DNA of 64,000 bases from Mesonia maritima (lineage in GTDB: Bacteria; Bacteroidota; Bacteroidia; Flavobacteriales; Flavobacteriaceae). The translations under genes were made by a program, and so were the position numbers. The notes beneath the pieces were generated by a model. That model ran no database searches. It saw nothing but the letters and a program-made list of their open reading frames with translations, and was not told the DNA's origin. Of the stretch, positions 33,890 through 41,487 are shown one piece after another (the first letter of the stretch is position 1; every line of letters begins with the position of its first letter). The stretch covers positions 1,035,702 to 1,099,701 of the forward strand of contig NZ_JBHLUA010000012.1 in assembly GCF_042433895.1 (NCBI RefSeq), in the 5' to 3' direction.

Positions 33890-35209
33890 ATGGCAGAAGT
33901 CGAATTAAAATTGCCCAAAATGGGCGAAAGCATTTCAGAAGCCACCATTATAAATTGGTTGGTTAGTGAAGGTGATGAAGTTACACAAGATCAAACAGTA
34001 CTCGAAGTAGCTACCGATAAAGTAGATTCAGAAGTTCCAGCGCCGGTAAACGGAAAGATTTCTAAACTCTTGGTAGAGCCGAATGAAGTTGTAAAAATAG
34101 GCGAAGTAATCGCGCTTATTGAAGCTTCTGCCGACCAATCGGAATCGGTTAAGAAAGATGGTGTAGAAGAGAAGTCCATTCCAAAAAAGGAGACTAAGGC
34201 AAAACCAACACCGTCAGAAAAACCAAGTTCATCCAAGAAACCTCCAAAGGACCAAAAAACTTCCAAAAGTTATACGCTTAACGAAAATCAAAACACCTAT
34301 TTTTCACCTTTGGTGGTGAGTATAGCGAAAGAACATCACATCAGTTTCGAAGAATTGGCAAGAATTCCTGCTACCGGAAGTGAAGGCAGATTAAGAAAAA
34401 GTGATATTTTCAACTATATTGAAGAAGGTCGACCGGCACAATTTGCACAACCTGTTCCAGAGCAAACAGGATTTCAGATTCCCGATCTCAAATTAGATAA
34501 AGGAAAAGGGAAAATAGTAGAAATGGACAGAATGCGTCAAATGATTGCCGATCATATGGTGTTTTCTAAACATACTTCGCCGCATGTAACCGCTTATGTG
34601 GAAGCCGATTTAACCGAAATGGTAAATTGGAGAAATGCGAATAAAAAAGCTTTTCAAGAAAAATACGGTGAAAAATTAACCTTTACGCCCCTTTTTGTAG
34701 AAGCGGTCGCCAAAGCGGTGAAAGATTTTCCGATGATAAATGTTTCGGTTGACGGTAAAAATATCATCGTAAAGGAAAGTATAAATATTGGAATGGCAAC
34801 GGCACTTCCAACCGGGAATTTAATTGTTCCGGTGGTAAAAAATGCCGATCAAAAGGATTTAAAAACAATTGCTGCGGAAGTGAATGATCTAGCTGAAAAA
34901 GCTCGAAATAATAAATTGAAGCATGACGAAACTAGCGGAAGCACATTTACCATTTCGAATGTGGGAACATTTGGCAGTTTAATGGGAACACCTATCATCA
35001 ATCAACCGGAAGCGGCTATTTTAGCAACTGGAATCATTAAAAAACGCGCTGAGGTAATGGAGTATGAAGACGGTGATAAAATTGAAATTCGCCAAATGAT
35101 GTATTTATCATTGTCCTTTGATCATCGCGTAGTCGATGGATTTTTAGGCGGAAGTTTCCTACGTCGCGTAGCCGATTATTTTGAAGATTTTAACAGGCCT
35201 AATTATTAA
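33890..35209 (+). CDS. Dihydrolipoamide acyltransferase E2 of a branched-chain 2-oxoacid dehydrogenase
   Basis: The 439-residue product has an N-terminal lipoyl domain (lipoylated K44 in EVATDKVDSEVP), a Lys/Ser/Pro-rich linker (about 85-125), a peripheral subunit-binding domain (SPLVVSIAKEHHISFEELAR, about 141-180) and a C-terminal acyltransferase domain with the active-site motif FDHRVVDG (H412, D416). With the fused E1 gene downstream this suggests a branched-chain 2-oxoacid (or related) dehydrogenase that makes acyl-CoA. E3 (lipoamide dehydrogenase) is not in the window. It follows the paa genes on the same strand, but a shared transcript is not shown. Confidence 0.9.
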   Translation: MAEVELKLPKMGESISEATIINWLVSEGDEVTQDQTVLEVATDKVDSEVPAPVNGKISKLLVEPNEVVKIGEVIALIEASADQSESVKKDGVEEKSIPKKETKAKPTPSEKPSSSKKPPKDQKTSKSYTLNENQNTYFSPLVVSIAKEHHISFEELARIPATGSEGRLRKSDIFNYIEEGRPAQFAQPVPEQTGFQIPDLKLDKGKGKIVEMDRMRQMIADHMVFSKHTSPHVTAYVEADLTEMVNWRNANKKAFQEKYGEKLTFTPLFVEAVAKAVKDFPMINVSVDGKNIIVKESINIGMATALPTGNLIVPVVKNADQKDLKTIAAEVNDLAEKARNNKLKHDETSGSTFTISNVGTFGSLMGTPIINQPEAAILATGIIKKRAEVMEYEDGDKIEIRQMMYLSLSFDHRVVDGFLGGSFLRRVADYFEDFNRPNY

Positions 35210-35229
35210 TGTTGAATTCTTAATTTTTA

Positions 35230-35586
35230 ATGAAAAAGAACATTGTTAAAAATAAAAGTTTTGAATTCTCCTTAAAAATAATTGAGTTGTACAAAATTCT
35301 TCAGTCCCAAAAAGAATATGTCATATCTAAACAATTACTGCGCAGCGGAACAAGTATTGGAGCGAACATTGCAGAATCCGAAGCTGGCATAAGTCGTGCG
35401 GATTTTACTTATAAACTTACCATTTCAAGTAAAGAAGCTCGTGAAACTATTTATTGGCTTCAATTATTAGAACAGAGTAACTTAGTGACTTTAGAAACAG
35501 ATCTGTCAGATTATATAAAAGATTGCAATGAATTAATTAGACTCTTAACGGCAATAGTCAAGACTATAAATTCGGAATCTAATTAA
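35230..35586 (+). CDS. Four-helix-bundle protein (S23/23S rRNA intervening-sequence family)
   Basis: The 118-residue product shows the family signature FSLKIIELYKILQSQKEYVI, then LLRSGTSIGANIAESEAG (about 38-55) and FTYKLTISSKEARETIYWL. Such proteins were first seen in 23S rRNA intervening sequences and are also found as stand-alone genes with no known function. Here it interrupts the E2-E1 pair. It is bracketed by a perfect 12-base AT-only inverted repeat (ttaatttttaat at 35220-35231; its complement at 35603-35614), consistent with arrival as a small mobile unit. No nuclease or recombinase accompanies it. Confidence 0.9.
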   Translation: MKKNIVKNKSFEFSLKIIELYKILQSQKEYVISKQLLRSGTSIGANIAESEAGISRADFTYKLTISSKEARETIYWLQLLEQSNLVTLETDLSDYIKDCNELIRLLTAIVKTINSESN

Positions 35587-35613
35587 AAATTCATCATTTA
35601 AAATTAAAAATTA

Positions 35614-37662
35614 ATGAAGATAACCAAAGATATATTTAAAAAGGCTTTTTCAAATCTTTGCACTGCCAAGGCGATGACAGAGTTATATGAGGAAAATTTT
35701 AAAACGGTTTCAAAATACGTTCATGCCACTTCTAGGGGACACGAAGTTATTCAAACCGCTCTCGGAATGCAACTTCAACCTTTCGATTACGTATTTCCGT
35801 ATTATCGGGATGATTCCATTTTATTATCCATCGGGATGGAACCCAAAGATTTAATGCTGCAATTGTTGGCTAAAAAAGATGATCCATTTTCCGGCGGAAG
35901 AAGTTATTATTCACATCCTAGTTTACGAGATGACGATAAACCAAAAATTCCGCATCAAAGTTCTGCCACGGGAATGCAAGCTATTCCGGCAGCAGGAACT
36001 GCTATGGGAATGTGGTATAAAGAAAAAGAAGGGTTGGGTGATGATAATAAACCTGTTGTAGTTTGTTCGTTGGGAGATGCTTCAGTAACTGAAGGTGAAA
36101 TAGCAGAAGCAATGCAAATGGCAGCGCTGAAACAACTTCCTATTATTTTCTTGGTACAAGATAATGGTTGGGACATTTCTGCAAATGAAGCCGAAACAAG
36201 AGCACAATCTGCTTTTGAATATGCACGCGGATTTAATGGTTTAGAAGCGATCAGTATCGATGGAACGGACTTTATAGAAAGTTATACTGAAGTCAATAAA
36301 GTTATTGAAACCATAAGAAAAGAAAGAAGACCGTTTTTAATTCACGCTAAAGTGCCGTTGCTAAATCATCATACTTCCGGTGTTCGAATGGAATGGTATC
36401 GCGACGATTTAGAAGAATCGAAAGAGCGGGATCCGTATCCTATTTTGAAAAAACAATTAGCTGAAAATGATTTTACCGAAGATGAAATTGAAGCGATTGA
36501 AGTTTTAGCAAGAGTTAAAGTAAAAGAAGCTTATCAAGAAGCAAGTCAAGCGGAAGATCCTAAACCGGAAGATTTATTTACCCACGATTTTGCTCCTACT
36601 GAAATTACCGAAGAAAAAGGGAAACGTTCGCCAGAAGGTGCCGAAAAAGTAGTGATGGTCGATTGCGCCCTTTTTGCTGTGGAAGAACTCATGAAAAAAC
36701 ACAAAGAATGCTTGCTTTACGGACAAGATGTTGGCGGGAGATTAGGTGGTGTTTTCCGAGAAGCTGCAACTTTAGCGCAAAAATTCGGAGACAATCGTGT
36801 ATTTAATACACCCATTCAAGAAGCATTTATTGTTGGATCTACCGTGGGAATGTCGGCGGTTGGTCTAAAACCTATTGTTGAAGTCCAATTTGCTGATTAT
36901 ATTTGGCCCGGATTGAATCAATTATTTACGGAAGTAAGCAGAAGTTGCTACTTATCAAATGGGAAATGGCCGGTTTCGATGATTCTTCGTGTTCCGATTG
37001 GTGCTTACGGAAGTGGAGGTCCTTATCATTCTTCTTCCGTAGAAAGTGTGGTAACGAATATTCGCGGGTTAAAAATTGCTTACCCGAGTAATGGAGCCGA
37101 TTTAAAAGGCTTGATGAAAGCTGCTTATTACGATCCGAATCCGGTGGTGATTTTCGAACATAAAGGATTGTATTGGAGTAAAGTGCTCGGTACAAAAGGA
37201 GCAACTTCCGTAGAGCCGAGTGAAGATTACGTGTTGCCTTTCGGAAAAGCCTGGGTTTTACAGGAAATCTGGAAGCAGGAAGAAAAAGAAACCCTTTGTA
37301 TCATTACTTACGGAATGGGCGTGCATTGGGCGATGAATGCTTCTGAAGAGTTAGGAATGCAAGATCAAATTGAGGTGGTTGATTTACGAACTCTTTCGCC
37401 ACTTGATGAAGAAACGATTATGAAATCGGTTAAGAAATGTGGGAAATGTTTAGTGGTGACCGAAGAGCCTTCAGATAACACGTTTGCGCGAGCGCTTTCC
37501 GGAAAAATTCAGGAGGAATGTTTTAAATATTTAGACGCACCGGTGATGACGATTGGTTCAGAAAATATGCCGGCCATTCCACTTAATTCAACTTTAGAAG
37601 AAACCATGATTCCTTCAACTGAAAAAGTGAAAAAGAAAATTGAAGAATTGTTAGCGTACTAA
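35614..37662 (+). CDS. 2-oxoacid dehydrogenase E1, fused alpha and beta subunits
   Basis: The 682-residue product joins E1-alpha (about 1-330; thiamine diphosphate motif GDAS at 154-157, ending near QDNGWDIS) to E1-beta (about 345-680; DCALFAVEELMKKHKECLLYGQDVGGRLGGV, EVQFADY and a C-terminal transketolase domain with VVDLRTLSPLDEETI). In many bacteria these are two genes; the fusion is common in Bacteroidota. With the E2 upstream it should decarboxylate branched-chain 2-oxoacids from Leu, Ile and Val; substrate preference cannot be read from the sequence. Its stop overlaps the ATG of the next small membrane-protein gene (TAATG at 37660-37664). Confidence 0.9.
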   Translation: MKITKDIFKKAFSNLCTAKAMTELYEENFKTVSKYVHATSRGHEVIQTALGMQLQPFDYVFPYYRDDSILLSIGMEPKDLMLQLLAKKDDPFSGGRSYYSHPSLRDDDKPKIPHQSSATGMQAIPAAGTAMGMWYKEKEGLGDDNKPVVVCSLGDASVTEGEIAEAMQMAALKQLPIIFLVQDNGWDISANEAETRAQSAFEYARGFNGLEAISIDGTDFIESYTEVNKVIETIRKERRPFLIHAKVPLLNHHTSGVRMEWYRDDLEESKERDPYPILKKQLAENDFTEDEIEAIEVLARVKVKEAYQEASQAEDPKPEDLFTHDFAPTEITEEKGKRSPEGAEKVVMVDCALFAVEELMKKHKECLLYGQDVGGRLGGVFREAATLAQKFGDNRVFNTPIQEAFIVGSTVGMSAVGLKPIVEVQFADYIWPGLNQLFTEVSRSCYLSNGKWPVSMILRVPIGAYGSGGPYHSSSVESVVTNIRGLKIAYPSNGADLKGLMKAAYYDPNPVVIFEHKGLYWSKVLGTKGATSVEPSEDYVLPFGKAWVLQEIWKQEEKETLCIITYGMGVHWAMNASEELGMQDQIEVVDLRTLSPLDEETIMKSVKKCGKCLVVTEEPSDNTFARALSGKIQEECFKYLDAPVMTIGSENMPAIPLNSTLEETMIPSTEKVKKKIEELLAY

Positions 37663-38153
37663 TGCCAAAAATTTTTTACAAAGAAAAAATAATAAGTTAC
37701 GTAATAAGCATTCCTATCGGGATGCTTATTATTTTATGTATGATCGGCGTAGGTTTTATAATTGCTGATGAAAATGCAAATCAATTAATTTTACTCGGTT
37801 TATTAGGTAGTTTAATTGTGTTAATACTACTTTTTTATCATTTATATAAATTGGAAATAATAGTTGATGAAAGTCATTTACACCTGCGTTTAGGAAAAGG
37901 AAATTTGGGTAAACGTTTTTTACTTTCAGAAATTGAAATTGATAGTTTTTCAGAGAAAAAGATTACGTGGTATTATGGTATAGGTTGGAAATATGATCAT
38001 AAAGGAAATATTTTCTTTAATGCAAACCCTGGAATTGCTTTGTGCTTTCGATTAAAAGGAAACGCTAAAAAGATTATGATCGTTACCAATAATCGCGAAA
38101 AATTAAAAAATGAAATTCTTCAAGGAAGTTCTTATTCGAGAAAAAATCAATAA
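37662..38153 (+). CDS. Two-span membrane protein of unknown function
   Basis: The 163-residue product has two transmembrane segments (about 10-33, ISYVISIPIGMLIILCMIGV; about 40-62, LILLGLLGSLIVLILLFYHL). A cytoplasmic beta-rich domain follows (about 66-150; EIIVDESHLHLRLGKGNLG, ITWYYGIGWKYDHKGNIFFN), resembling a bacterial PH-like (bPH) fold. The function is unknown. Translation is coupled to the E1 gene by a one-base overlap. The 3' end is tail to tail with the TPR lipoprotein remnant, with only three bases between the stops and no terminator. Confidence 0.7.
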   Translation: MPKIFYKEKIISYVISIPIGMLIILCMIGVGFIIADENANQLILLGLLGSLIVLILLFYHLYKLEIIVDESHLHLRLGKGNLGKRFLLSEIEIDSFSEKKITWYYGIGWKYDHKGNIFFNANPGIALCFRLKGNAKKIMIVTNNREKLKNEILQGSSYSRKNQ

Positions 38154-38156
38154 ATA

Positions 38157-38985
38157 TTAGTTACGTAACTGATAAGGATATTGCTCATAAATAGAACTAT
38201 CCTCATTTATTGTGTTTCCGTTTTTTCTATCTAAAAGCGCTTGCTTCATCATTTCATCTGTAGCTTCTTTTTGGTAATTTTTTAGCTGACTCATAGCAAT
38301 AGATTTGTAAAATTTAGGTTCAGCAAATTTCGGATATTTTTCTAAAGACTTATCGAATTGAAGAATAGCCTTTTCCCATTTTTGTTGTTCAAATAATGAG
38401 ATGCCGTAATAAAATAAATCTAAATGATGATAACCATCTTCGCCCCATTCTTCTACTTGTTGCTGAATATCTTTTTCAAAAATATTTTCGGCTTTCTTAA
38501 ATTCATTGAGTTGCAAATAACTTAACGCGAGGTAGAAATTATAGGTATGATCCATCACATAAGAATTTCCTTCCAGTTTTTTTATTCGTTTAAAATCTTT
38601 TATAGCATCGTTATAAGTTTTAGCAAAAATACATTTAATGAAAGCACGATAGGCTAGCCAACTTTTTTCATCATATTTTACTGCTTTATCCAAAAATTCC
38701 ATTCCCACTTCATATTTTCGAGCTTTAAAATAAGGCATTGCTTTTTGTTGCCATAAATACGCAATTGTAGAATCTTTTTTTAAACCTTCATCAATACAAT
38801 TTTCATATTTATGTAATTCTTTTATATAATTGTAGCGGTGAGCACAATTATATAAATGTTCCTGAAGAATTTTTTTCTTGTTCAATTAGAGTGGTTTCAT
38901 TTTCTTTTTTAGCTTTTTCTTTTGAGCAAGATAAAAATAGCAAACAACTAAAAACAATATATACATATCGAGAAGTGGATTTCAT
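38157..38985 (-). pseudogene. TPR lipoprotein gene split by a frame break at an A7 tract
   Basis: Read from ATG 38985, the first frame encodes a lipoprotein signal peptide (MKSTSRYVYIVFSCLLFLSC, Cys20) and the linker SKEKAKKENETTLIEQEK, then stops at 38848. A second frame, open from 38885 to 38157, encodes about 240 residues of TPR repeats (ILQEHLYNCAHRYNYIKE; AYLWQQKAMPYFKARKYEVG; LYYGISLFEQQKWEKAILQF-like) with no signal of its own; only a TTG is available as a start. The frames meet at seven A (minus strand; 38870-38876): removing one A joins them cleanly as ...IEQEKILQEHLY. This may be a true frameshift, a phase-variable or slippage-expressed gene, or a sequencing error. The intact product would be a roughly 275-residue TPR lipoprotein. 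Confidence 0.75.
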
Positions 38986-39015
38986 ATGGAATAGGTTTTA
39001 TGTAGAGAACGCTTA

Positions 39016-39054
39016 CGTTAATCTTCGTTAAATCAGTTGTTAATCATCGTTAAT
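39016..39054. repeat. Four helically phased GTTAA repeats
   Basis: CGTTAATC, CGTTAAAT, TGTTAATC and CGTTAATA start at 39016, 39026, 39038 and 39048, spacings of 10, 12 and 10 bases. They lie in the 119-base gap between two divergent genes, close to one DNA turn apart, and could bind a regulator cooperatively. Confidence 0.55.
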
Positions 39055-39104
39055 AATTTCAACACCACTAATTTGTATAGTAAATTTAAATAAAAAAATT
39101 AGCT

Positions 39105-39548
39105 ATGGAATTTACAGAAAAAGTATCAAAAAAGTTGAATCAACTTTTAGAGAAAAATTACGATTCAGAAAAAGGGTACAAAGATGCCGCAGAAAGAGTA
39201 GAAAACCCTAAGATGAAAGATTTTTTATCTGAACAAGCCCAAAAACGTTATGATTTTGGAAATCAATTAAAATCTGAAATTAAAAACTATGGAAAATCTC
39301 CCGATAAAGGCGGAAGTGTAAAAGGAGCGGCTCACCGCGCTTGGATGGATTTAAAAGCAGCAGTTTCTTCTAGCAAAGCAGAAAATATTATGGAAGAAGT
39401 TCAACGTGGAGAACAATCTGCAATTGATGAATATGATGAAGTAATTGCTGAAGATTTGCCACCAACAACAAAAGATATTTTGGTAAAACAACGCGAAGAA
39501 ATTAAACACGCACAACAAAGCGCAGCGAACTTTGAAAAGATTTCTTAG
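39105..39548 (+). CDS. PA2169/DUF2383 family four-helix-bundle protein
   Basis: The 147-residue helical protein has the ferritin-like DUF2383 pattern: LNQLLEKNYDSEKGYKDAAE (about 11-30), AQKRYDFGNQLKSEI (about 45-59), RGAAHRAW-like (GAAHRAWMDLKAAVSSSKA, about 73-91) and a C-terminal helix with EREEIKHAQ-like QREEIKHAQQSA. The family is often induced under stress; a biochemical role is not established. No signal peptide is present. It is divergent from the broken TPR lipoprotein and shares the upstream gap with four phased GTTAA repeats. A strong bidirectional terminator follows. Confidence 0.88.
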   Translation: MEFTEKVSKKLNQLLEKNYDSEKGYKDAAERVENPKMKDFLSEQAQKRYDFGNQLKSEIKNYGKSPDKGGSVKGAAHRAWMDLKAAVSSSKAENIMEEVQRGEQSAIDEYDEVIAEDLPPTTKDILVKQREEIKHAQQSAANFEKIS

Positions 39549-39566
39549 AAAATCTTATTTTCAAAT

Positions 39567-39600
39567 AAAAAAGCTACCTTATTTCGGGTAGCTTTTTTTT
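39567..39600. terminator. Bidirectional terminator
   Basis: Arms aagctacc (39571-39578) and ggtagctt (39587-39594), with an A run before and a T run after, serve the convergent DUF2383 and flavoprotein genes. Confidence 0.85.
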
Positions 39601-39606
39601 ATTTTT

Positions 39607-40755
39607 CTAGTTGAAAAAAGGAAGATTAATTTTTTGTTTTACTTTTTTATAAAAGTCTTTGGGATACGTACGATCTCCCATAAAAATATGAGTCATATAT
39701 TCAGCAGCTCTTTGTCCATATTTTTGAAGAAGTAAATTTCTTAAGGTCGGTTGTCCATAAAATAATTTTGATAATTTTTTTCCTACCTCTAATTCAGGCA
39801 GAATTCGTTCTTCCAATTTTTGTTGATAGAGAATTTTAGCTTCTCGAAGATTCATTTTACTTTCTGCAATTGCTTTTGCCACAAGAACGCCGCTCGCTAT
39901 AGCATTAGAAATTCCTTCCGCCGTAATAGGATCTGCAAAACCTGCCGCGTCACCAATTAAAAAAACATTTCTTTTTACAAAACCTTCTTTTCTTGGAGAA
40001 ATAGGAATTATAAAACCGTGCGCTTCCTCTTCAAGTATAGTCGAAATTCCTAAAGTGGTTAAATATTTTTTATAATCTTCTTTTAGATTAGCTTTTTTCT
40101 TGGTTTTTAAAAAATTTCCTACACCAATTGATAAATGATTTTTCTTAGGAAAACACCATCCGTAGCCATTGGGAGAAACATCAATATCAAAACGAACTGA
40201 TTTTGAAAGTCGCTCAAAATCGCTTGTAGGAACTGTTACTTCATATTCTAATGCCGGACACATCATTCGGCTTTCTTCCCAACCCGTTAATTTTGCCGTC
40301 GGGCTTAAAGCGCCATCTGCAGCGATAATAAATTTTGCTTTAATACTTCCGGTTGAAGTAAGAATTTCGGTATAATCATCTTCAAAATTTAAATCTTCAA
40401 CTTTTGTTTCTTGTAGTATTTTTACCCCTAAATCTTCTGCTTTTTTTACAATTAAATGATCAAAACGATCACGCATCACCATACTAATTATAGGTTTTTC
40501 ACGCTTGGTTTTAAAAGCCAATTTTTTACCAAAGAAAATTTCTACTTCATTAAATTCTGCATCTATAACTTCTTCAACAGAAAAAGGCAAATCTCTTAAG
40601 CCGCGATATACAAAACCTCCGCCACAAGTTTTGTAACGCGGTAATTTTTCCTTTTCAATAAGTACAGTTTTAAGACCGCTATTTGCTAAATGATAAGCCG
40701 CTGAAGCCCCAGCAGGGCCACTTCCTATAATAGCAACATCAAATAAATTTGTCAT
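39607..40755 (-). CDS. Geranylgeranyl-reductase-family FAD-dependent oxidoreductase
   Basis: The 382-residue product has an N-terminal FAD Rossmann motif GSGPAGAS (11-18), the family segment LPRYKTCGGGFVYRGL (about 38-53) and the second FAD motif FLIGDAAGFADPITAEGIS (about 268-286). This is the geranylgeranyl reductase / menaquinone-lipid reductase-like group of the PHBH superfamily. Substrates in Bacteroidota are uncertain; isoprenoid double bonds or quinones are candidates. No membrane segment is visible. It is monocistronic by position, with a terminator on each side. Confidence 0.85.
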   Translation of the reverse strand: MTNLFDVAIIGSGPAGASAAYHLANSGLKTVLIEKEKLPRYKTCGGGFVYRGLRDLPFSVEEVIDAEFNEVEIFFGKKLAFKTKREKPIISMVMRDRFDHLIVKKAEDLGVKILQETKVEDLNFEDDYTEILTSTGSIKAKFIIAADGALSPTAKLTGWEESRMMCPALEYEVTVPTSDFERLSKSVRFDIDVSPNGYGWCFPKKNHLSIGVGNFLKTKKKANLKEDYKKYLTTLGISTILEEEAHGFIIPISPRKEGFVKRNVFLIGDAAGFADPITAEGISNAIASGVLVAKAIAESKMNLREAKILYQQKLEERILPELEVGKKLSKLFYGQPTLRNLLLQKYGQRAAEYMTHIFMGDRTYPKDFYKKVKQKINLPFFN

Positions 40756-40785
40756 TTTTATTTATTAGAGCGATAAAAATATCAT

Positions 40786-40822
40786 AAAAAAAGTCCTTCG
40801 CAAATTAATGGAAGGACTTTTT
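40786..40822 (-). terminator. Terminator of the DUF4136 lipoprotein gene
   Basis: Arms aaaagtccttc and gaaggactttt are perfect 11-base complements around an 11-base loop, with T runs on both sides. It lies 12 bases after the DUF4136 stop on the minus strand. Confidence 0.8.
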
Positions 40823-40833
40823 AACTTCTAAAA

Positions 40834-41382
40834 TTATTTCTTTTTCTTCTCTCCAGGCGGATATCGATCTAAAATTTCTTTTACAATTTCATTAATCCGT
40901 TCAATTTTATCTTCCATATCCATTGCTAAAGCGCCGCTTCCCATTCCTTGCCAAACCAACTCATTTTGGTCAGCATCAATCAAATCAATATAAAGCGTTC
41001 CTTCTGTAGTTCGAGAAACGGTATTATAACCAGCTCCCCAATACCAAGGATTCCAGCCCCAACCGTAACCATAGCCAAAATTATTTTGGTAGATATTTAC
41101 ATTTTCTTCGGTTTTCGTGAAAATGCTAACCAACATATCCGGCTCTTGAGATTTTGTAAAACCTTTCGCCAATAATTCGCGTTCAATCGCACGTAAAATG
41201 CGTTTTTTGTCTAAATCGGAAACATCAGCTTTATCAATTCCCGGTTTGTAAAAAGCAAAACTTCTGTACTTTGTAAAATCAACTTCCCGATCATAATCGG
41301 TAGCCACTCTCACAGAGCTACATGAAGTAAGCACAAGTAAGAACGCTAACGGAGCAAATAATTTTTTTAGATTCATATTCAA
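40834..41382 (-). CDS. DUF4136 lipoprotein
   Basis: The 182-residue product has a lipoprotein signal (lipobox LTSC, Cys21) and a DUF4136 domain: VATDYDREVDFTKYRSFAFY (about 26-45), SDLDKKRILRAIERELLAKG, the aromatic GYGYGWGWNPWYWGAGY insert (about 103-119) and TEGTLYIDLIDADQNELVWQG. The C-terminus is basic (PGEKKKK). It is predicted to be in the outer-membrane or periplasmic space; the function is unknown. ATG 41382 and ATG 41376 are both possible starts. Dispersed element C starts eight bases upstream of its ATG. Confidence 0.88.
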   Translation of the reverse strand: MNMNLKKLFAPLAFLLVLTSCSSVRVATDYDREVDFTKYRSFAFYKPGIDKADVSDLDKKRILRAIERELLAKGFTKSQEPDMLVSIFTKTEENVNIYQNNFGYGYGWGWNPWYWGAGYNTVSRTTEGTLYIDLIDADQNELVWQGMGSGALAMDMEDKIERINEIVKEILDRYPPGEKKKK

Positions 41383-41389
41383 GTTTTTT

Positions 41390-41486
41390 AGGGCGTTCGG
41401 GCGGGCTTTCGCGAGTCGCTTTTTTAAATTTCTGCTAGAGCAAAAATTTCAAAAGAGCTTCAACAAATCGCTCAATCCCTAACGCA
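41390..41486 (+). repeat. Dispersed ~100-bp element, copy C
   Basis: It begins gggcgttcgggcgggctttc and ends caatccctaacgca, with an inner hairpin (aaatttctgct ... caaaaattt). It fills the whole gap between the DUF4136 gene and hutU, ending one base before the hutU stop codon. Confidence 0.7.
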
Positions 41487-41487
41487 A

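Noticed and set aside
35230..35586. Four-helix-bundle gene as part of an rRNA intervening sequence
   Set aside because: There is no rRNA in the window; the gene is stand-alone between E2 and E1.
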